Of a DNA stretch of 17,552 nt, positions 13,829 through 17,552 are shown one piece after another. Each line of letters begins with the position of its first letter. The first letter of the stretch is position 1. Below the pieces are notes generated by a model. It did no database searches. It was not told the DNA's origin and was given only the letters and a program-made list of their open reading frames with translations. A program made the translations under genes and the position numbers. The stretch comes from Victivallales bacterium (lineage in GTDB: Bacteria > Verrucomicrobiota > Lentisphaeria > Oligosphaerales > Oligosphaeraceae), in assembly GCA_900769285.1 (NCBI GenBank), contig CAAGGB010000292.1:1-17552 (forward strand), in the 5' to 3' direction.

Positions 13829-16024
13829 ATGGACAAGACCTTCACCCGCGAATTTCCGCACCGCACCTGCCACGAGGGCACGATGCTCGGCAACGGCTGG
13901 CTCGGACTCTACCTCTGGGGCGAAGGGCGAACCCTCCGCATCACCGTCGGCTGCGCCACCCTCTGGGACCACCGCGGCGGCCTCGAATGGAGCGAGCACC
14001 AGAACTACGCCGACATCCGTCAGGCACTCGAGGCGCGGGACGAGGCGCGCCTCAAGGCCATCTTCGCCTCCTCCTCGCCGCAGCAGCCCGACCTCCCCGC
14101 GCGTCCCACCCTCATCCCCGCCGGACGCATCGAGCTCACCCTCCGCGACGGCGCCGAGCTCCTGACCTCCACCGCCGACTACACCACCGGACTCATCACC
14201 GCCACCTACCGGCTCGGCAACGGCGAATTCCACGCCGAACTCCAGCTCGACATGACCGACAAGGGCCGCTTCGCACTCCGCTGCGACGACCTCACCGACA
14301 TCCAGGTCCGCTCCGGCTACGCCCTCTCCGACCCCGCCCTCGCCGAACGCGGCTTCATCGCGCCCATCCCCATCGACTTCGAGGCCGCCACCGGCTTCAT
14401 GCAGCTCATGCCCGCCGACGAGCCCTTCGCCCTCTGCGTCTGCCGCCAGGGCTCCCTCGTCGCCTGCCGGCTCCACCGCGACGCCAACACCTCCACGCTC
14501 CGCGACTTCATGAAGGAGCACACCCGTGACGTCGACTGGGAGGCCATCGCCACCGCCAACGCCGCCTGGTGGGCCAACGTCTGGGAGCGCGTCCCCGACA
14601 TCGAGCTCTCCAACCGCGACCTCCAGGCCATCTACGCCGAGGGCATGGCCAAATTCGCCATGATGACCGCACCCGACGGCTACCCCGCCGGCCTACAGGG
14701 TGCCTGGATTGAGGACAACGCCCTCCCGCCCTGGTCCGGCGACTACCACTTCAACATCAACGTCCAGATGTGCTACTGGCCCGCCTACCGCGGCAACCTC
14801 ACCGACAACCTCCAGCCGCTCTTCCGACTGCTCGCCGACTGGCGCCCCATCATGCGGCGCACCGCCAAGCTCTTCATCGGCATCGACGACGGCTATATGC
14901 TCCCCCACGCCGTCGACGACCGCTGCGTCTGCATGGGCGACTTCTGGACCGGCGCCATCGACCTCGCCTGCGGCGTCTGGATGGCCCAGATGATGTACGA
15001 CTACGCCGACTACACCGGCGACGAGACCTTCCTCCGAGACCTCGGACTCGACTTCATGGGCGGCGTCTTCAACACCATGTACGCCATGCTCGAATGGCGC
15101 GACGGACACCTCGTCCTGCCCGTCTCCGTCTCACCCGAATACCGCGGCGCCGCCATGAACGCCTGGGGCCCCAACGCATCCTTCCAGCTCGCCGCACTCC
15201 ATCGGCTCGCCCGAGACCTCCAGCTCGCTGCCGGCTGGCTCCGGCAGGAGCCCGACCCGCGCTGGCAGGAAGTCCGCGACTTCCTCCCCGAGGCCGCGCT
15301 CCTCCCCACACCCAGCGGCAGCGCCGAATTCGCCCTCTGGGAGGGACAGCCCCTCGAGGAGAGCCACCGCCATCACTCCCACCTCGGCGCCATCTGCCCC
15401 TTCGACACCATCGACCCCGATGACCCACGCTGGCGCGACACCGCACAACACTCCTACCAGCGCTGGATCCGGCTCGGCATGGGGCTCTGGAGCGGCTGGT
15501 GCATGCCCTGGGCCGCCATGCTCCACACACGCTTCAACAACGGCCCCATGGCCGAACTCACCCTCGACATCTGGCGACGCGTCTTCGTCAACCCAGGCGG
15601 AGGCACCCTCCATGACCCAGGCTTCGACGGCATCTCCGCACTCTGCTTCGGCGGACACCGCGACATCATGCAGATGGACGCCACCATGGGCGCCGTCACC
15701 GCTATCCAGGACCTCCTCCTCCATGCCCGACAGGGTATCATCCACCTCTTCGCCGGCGCCAACCCCGACTGGGACAACGCCTCCTTCACCCGTATGCCCG
15801 CACCCGGCGGACTCCTCATCTCCGCCTCCAGACAACGCCGCGGAAACCTCAAGGCCATGGTCACCGCCACCCGACACACACACCTCCAGCTCGTCATCCA
15901 TGACCACCGTACCCTCCGCGGACACCTCGACGGACGCGAAATCCTCCCCGACGCACACGGACGCTTCTCCTGCGACCTCCAGCCCGGACACACCCTCGCC
16001 ATCGCCTCCGTCCCCACACCCTGA
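13829..16024 (+). CDS. GH95-type alpha-L-fucosidase-like glycoside hydrolase
   Basis: The protein has 731 residues. The ATG at 13829 is chosen over the GTG at 13805 because AGGAAG sits 9 bases before it and the longer start overlaps a hairpin. The N-terminal beta domain contains MLGNGWLGLYLWGEG, the counterpart of the GH95 LGNGRLGA motif. The (alpha/alpha)6 barrel shows LQGAWIEDNALPPWSGDYH and NINVQMCYWPAYRGNL (309-324), SVSPE (E437), SHRHHSHL (512-519) and MQMDATMGAVTAIQDLLLH (614-632). By motif, N309, N311, E437 and D617 correspond to the Asn pair, acid and Asp described for GH95 inverting alpha-1,2-L-fucosidases. Many positions deviate from typical members, so alpha-L-galactosidase or another specificity is possible. 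There is no signal peptide, so it acts on imported glycans. It is probably co-transcribed with the GHL6 gene. Confidence 0.85.
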   Translation: MDKTFTREFPHRTCHEGTMLGNGWLGLYLWGEGRTLRITVGCATLWDHRGGLEWSEHQNYADIRQALEARDEARLKAIFASSSPQQPDLPARPTLIPAGRIELTLRDGAELLTSTADYTTGLITATYRLGNGEFHAELQLDMTDKGRFALRCDDLTDIQVRSGYALSDPALAERGFIAPIPIDFEAATGFMQLMPADEPFALCVCRQGSLVACRLHRDANTSTLRDFMKEHTRDVDWEAIATANAAWWANVWERVPDIELSNRDLQAIYAEGMAKFAMMTAPDGYPAGLQGAWIEDNALPPWSGDYHFNINVQMCYWPAYRGNLTDNLQPLFRLLADWRPIMRRTAKLFIGIDDGYMLPHAVDDRCVCMGDFWTGAIDLACGVWMAQMMYDYADYTGDETFLRDLGLDFMGGVFNTMYAMLEWRDGHLVLPVSVSPEYRGAAMNAWGPNASFQLAALHRLARDLQLAAGWLRQEPDPRWQEVRDFLPEAALLPTPSGSAEFALWEGQPLEESHRHHSHLGAICPFDTIDPDDPRWRDTAQHSYQRWIRLGMGLWSGWCMPWAAMLHTRFNNGPMAELTLDIWRRVFVNPGGGTLHDPGFDGISALCFGGHRDIMQMDATMGAVTAIQDLLLHARQGIIHLFAGANPDWDNASFTRMPAPGGLLISASRQRRGNLKAMVTATRHTHLQLVIHDHRTLRGHLDGREILPDAHGRFSCDLQPGHTLAIASVPTP

Positions 16025-16054
16025 CAGGCGCAACCACAACTCTTTTCCTTTCAT

Positions 16055-16087
16055 GCCCGCGCCCATCCCCTCCCAAGGGTGGCGGGC
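16055..16087 (+). other. Imperfect hairpin between the GH95-like gene and the last gene of the operon
   Basis: GCCCGC pairs with GCGGGC, and CCATCC with GGGTGG, with a two-base bulge and a short loop. No T-tract follows, so it is more likely an mRNA-stability or pausing hairpin within an operon than a full terminator. Confidence 0.4.
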
Positions 16088-16130
16088 TCGTCACACATAC
16101 CAAACCAGTAAGCCTCCAAAGGACAGACTC

Positions 16131-16985
16131 ATGGAAGAAGCAAAGACCTTTCCCCGTACCATGGTCGGCGGCGTCTCACTGCCACGAATGATCTGCGGAA
16201 CCAACTGGATCCTCGGATACTCCCACACCGGCGGCGTCGCCGACAAGATGATCCGCGACTACCACCACTGCGCCGAACGCATGGCCTCCGTCATCGAGGC
16301 CTACCTCGACGAGGGCTGCGACGCCCTCATGGCACCCTACTCCACCCAGCCCATGCTCCAGGAGGCCGTCAAGCTCGCCGAGGAGCGCAAGAACCACAAG
16401 GTCATCATCGTCGACACGCCCGCCATCAACGTCAACGACACCCCCGAGGCCCGCCGCGAGGCCGAGGCAACCATCCGCCACTCCCGCGAAGTCGGCTCCA
16501 CCTTCTGCCTCATCCACCACACCTCCGTCGAGCAGCTCGTCAACAAGAACCTCCGCCAGATTCCACGGCTCCCCGACTATCTCTCCATGATCCGCGACCA
16601 GGGACTCATCCCCGGGCTCTCCGCCCATATGCCCGAGCTCGTCACCTACAGCGACCTCAACGGCTACGACGTCGAGACCTACATCCAAATCTTCAACTGC
16701 CTCGGCTTCCTCATGCAGGTCGAGGTCGAGTCCGTCTACAAGATCATCCGCTCCGCCAAGAAGCCCGTCATGACCATCAAGCCCATGGCCGCCGGACGCA
16801 CCACGCCCTTCATCGGACTCACCTTCAACTTCTCCGTTCTCCGCGACTGCGACATGGTCACCTGCGGCTGCCTCACCGCCGCCGAGGCCCGCGAGGACAT
16901 CGAAATCGCACGCGCCGCCATCGAACGCCGACAGCCCTTCATCGAAGGCCGTCATAGCCCCGTCAAAACCGACGTCATCAAATAG
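16131..16985 (+). CDS. Uncharacterised TIM-barrel-like protein (possibly aldo/keto reductase-like)
   Basis: The protein has 284 residues with AAGGA eight bases before the ATG. It has no signal peptide. Alternating strand/helix segments suggest a TIM barrel: CGTNWILGY (22-30), GCDALMAPYSTQP (62-74), KVIIVDTPAIN (90-100), TFCLIHHTSVEQL (124-136), GLIPGLSAHMPEL (158-170), KPVMTIKPMAAGR (211-223) and CDMVTCGCLTAAEARED (240-256). The GLSAHMPEL and IKPMAAGR segments and the final helix resemble strands 6-8 of aldo/keto reductases. The Asp-Tyr-Lys-His catalytic set is not evident, so it may be a non-reductase relative. It closes the GHL6/GH95 operon, 106 bases behind GH95, and is followed by terminators. 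A role in handling the released sugar is inferred from position only. Confidence 0.7.
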   Translation: MEEAKTFPRTMVGGVSLPRMICGTNWILGYSHTGGVADKMIRDYHHCAERMASVIEAYLDEGCDALMAPYSTQPMLQEAVKLAEERKNHKVIIVDTPAINVNDTPEARREAEATIRHSREVGSTFCLIHHTSVEQLVNKNLRQIPRLPDYLSMIRDQGLIPGLSAHMPELVTYSDLNGYDVETYIQIFNCLGFLMQVEVESVYKIIRSAKKPVMTIKPMAAGRTTPFIGLTFNFSVLRDCDMVTCGCLTAAEAREDIEIARAAIERRQPFIEGRHSPVKTDVIK

Positions 16986-16991
16986 AACACT

Positions 16992-17012
16992 GTCCACAAA
17001 AGACACAAAAAG
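16992..17012 (+). repeat. GTCCACAAAAGACAC motif behind the last operon gene
   Basis: One copy of the motif starts six bases after the stop codon and ends in ACAAAAAG. It is the same sequence, in the same sense orientation, as the arrays behind pseudopilin 1 (507-645), although the two genes are unrelated. Confidence 0.75.
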
Positions 17013-17028
17013 CTCAAAACACACAAAA

Positions 17029-17047
17029 AAAAGCCCAAAAGGCTTTT
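17029..17047 (-). terminator. Intrinsic terminator for the right-hand minus-strand gene
   Basis: Read leftward, AAAAGCC and GGCTTTT pair around TTTTG and run into a further T-tract, eight T residues in all. This is a textbook intrinsic terminator for the gene ending at 17216. An overlapping CCCAAAA/TTTTGGG stem (17034-17050) could also form. Confidence 0.7.
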
Positions 17048-17058
17048 GGGTGAAACTA

Positions 17059-17092
17059 GGCAGGGTGGGCACCCAACGGCGCCCACCCTGCC
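17059..17092 (+). terminator. Terminator hairpin of the GHL6/GH95 operon
   Basis: GGCAGGGTGGGC and GCCCACCCTGCC form a perfect 12-bp stem around a 10-base loop, followed by TTGCGTTTT. It lies about 70 bases behind the last gene. Together with the minus-strand terminator it isolates the two convergent units. Confidence 0.7.
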
Positions 17093-17097
17093 TTGCG

Positions 17098-17173
17098 TTT
17101 TCACTGAAGCTTTTCACTGAAGCTTTTCGCTGAAGCTTTTCACTGAAGCCTTCAGTGAAGTTTTCCCTGAAGC
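17098..17173. repeat. 13-bp TTTTCACTGAAGC tandem array with central palindrome
   Basis: Four units of TTTTCACTGAAGC lie head to tail (17098-17149, the third with a G for A), then an inverted partial unit CTTCAGTGAAG, then one more direct unit TTTTCCCTGAAGC (17161-17173). The switch creates a palindrome, arms TTCACTGAAG and CTTCAGTGAA around one C, at 17139-17159. It lies in the 3' region of the convergent minus-strand gene. No function is known to me. Confidence 0.8.
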
Positions 17174-17215
17174 TCCAGCAGCGCATGCCTCTGACTGTTC
17201 TTCAGGGGACAGCCG

Positions 17216-17552
17216 TCACTCCAGCACCTCCCAGTGGCCGCCCTTGTCAGGACCGACACGGCGTATTTTCCCCTGTTGTCGCAATTTGCACAGTTGCTTG
17301 TAGATGGCAGTTTCACTTCTTGCCAATTGCGCCGCCAACGCCCGCCTAGAAATGGTTGGCTGCTCCTTCATGAGCTGCAGAATACGTGCAGATACTGAAA
17401 GCTGCTCTTTGCGCTCCCCCACAACTTCCTTTTTCTGCTCACCCTTTGGCGATTTTTTCTGCTCACCGGCGGCTTTCTGCTCACCGGCGGCTTTCTGCTC
17501 ACCGGCGGCTTTCTGCTCACCGGCGGCTTTCTGCTCACCGGCCGCGGCACCG
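17216..17552 (-). CDS. C-terminal part of a RecG/AlbA_2-like ATP-binding regulator with winged helix (5' end outside window)
   Basis: The minus-strand frame is open from the window edge to the stop at 17216, 111 codons plus a stop, so the GTG at 17422 is not the true start. The visible protein opens with a hexapeptide repeat (AAGEQK, four full copies plus a partial one), then GEQKKSPKGEQKKEVVGERK. A winged helix follows (about SVSARILQLMKEQPTISRRA, TAIYKQLCKLRQQGKIRRVG) ending in RRVGPDKGGHWEVLE. That ending and the charged repeat linker are characteristic of the putative DNA-binding/ATP-binding proteins annotated as RecG-like or AlbA_2 (Schlafen-type) regulators. The N-terminal domains lie outside the window, so the family call is inferred from the tail. 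Likely a DNA-binding cytoplasmic protein. Confidence 0.8.
   Translation of the reverse strand, partial: GAAAGEQKAAGEQKAAGEQKAAGEQKAAGEQKKSPKGEQKKEVVGERKEQLSVSARILQLMKEQPTISRRALAAQLARSETAIYKQLCKLRQQGKIRRVGPDKGGHWEVLE
17459..17548 (-). repeat. In-frame 18-bp coding minisatellite (AAGEQK)
   Basis: Four identical 18-bp units (CTGCTCACCGGCGGCTTT on the plus strand; 17459-17476, 17477-17494, 17495-17512, 17513-17530) are followed by a diverged fifth unit at 17531-17548. Because 18 is a multiple of three, gain or loss of units changes only the linker length. Degenerate relatives continue toward 17403 as GEQKK and ERKEQ. The array is cut close to the window edge, so the full copy number is unknown. 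Confidence 0.9.

Noticed and set aside
17459..17548. CRISPR-like array
   Set aside because: The units are contiguous 18-bp repeats with no spacers and lie in a coding frame.
17368..17550. Overlapping minus-strand ORF encoding a VSRKPP repeat
   Set aside because: It is another frame of the 18-bp array. The AAGEQK frame runs on into a clear winged helix and is the real one.

Overview
The window is GC-rich bacterial chromosomal DNA. It most resembles a gut or anaerobic member of the Lentisphaerota (Victivallis-like) or a neighbouring PVC lineage. The grounds are two pseudopilin-like proteins with an almost identical FTLIELLVVIAIIAI leader and a C-terminal H-x(n)-DG motif, a LacI regulator beside them, glycoside hydrolases of the GH95 and GHL6 types, and the tail of a RecG/AlbA_2-like regulator with an in-frame hexapeptide repeat. 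This assignment is inferred from protein families and was not checked by a database search.

Layout. At 1-120 (minus) lies the N-terminus of an exported protein with a clear promoter upstream. At 121-647 there is no gene, but an A-rich repeated motif lies directly behind the next gene. From 648 to 3487 (minus) come pseudopilin 1, a LacI-family repressor and pseudopilin 2. A palindrome of the form GGAAAC-N2-GTTTCC sits just downstream of a consensus lacI promoter and recurs upstream of pseudopilin 1, which suggests autoregulation plus control of that neighbour. At 3626-5590 (plus) is a beta-propeller-like protein with LVIVD-type repeats and a strong terminator. From 5591 to 7075 there is no credible gene. 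Instead there are two direct copies of a 493-bp element, each carrying a perfect TTGACA-N17-TATACT promoter and conserved hairpins but no conserved ORF. They flank a 9-bp GAGGCTCTC-type array and a REP-like train of small hairpins.

From 7076 to 16985 lies a carbohydrate locus built around a divergent promoter region at 11378-11589. Leftward are a sugar-phosphate isomerase/epimerase-like TIM barrel and a large exported clan GH-A-like hydrolase. Rightward are a GHL6-type hydrolase, a GH95-type alpha-L-fucosidase-like enzyme and an uncharacterised TIM-barrel-like protein. The simplest reading is that the exported enzyme trims a polysaccharide outside the cytoplasm, that the two leaderless hydrolases act on imported oligosaccharides (possibly fucosylated or L-galactosylated), and that the isomerase-like protein and the unknown protein process the released sugar. 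No transporter, sulfatase or kinase is in the window.

The right end (16986-17552) holds back-to-back terminators, a 13-bp tandem array, and the 3' end of a minus-strand gene coding for a tandem AAGEQK repeat followed by a winged helix. The least explained material is the duplicated promoter-bearing element, the recurrent GTCCACAAAAG tails behind unrelated genes, and the unknown protein at the end of the fucosidase operon.
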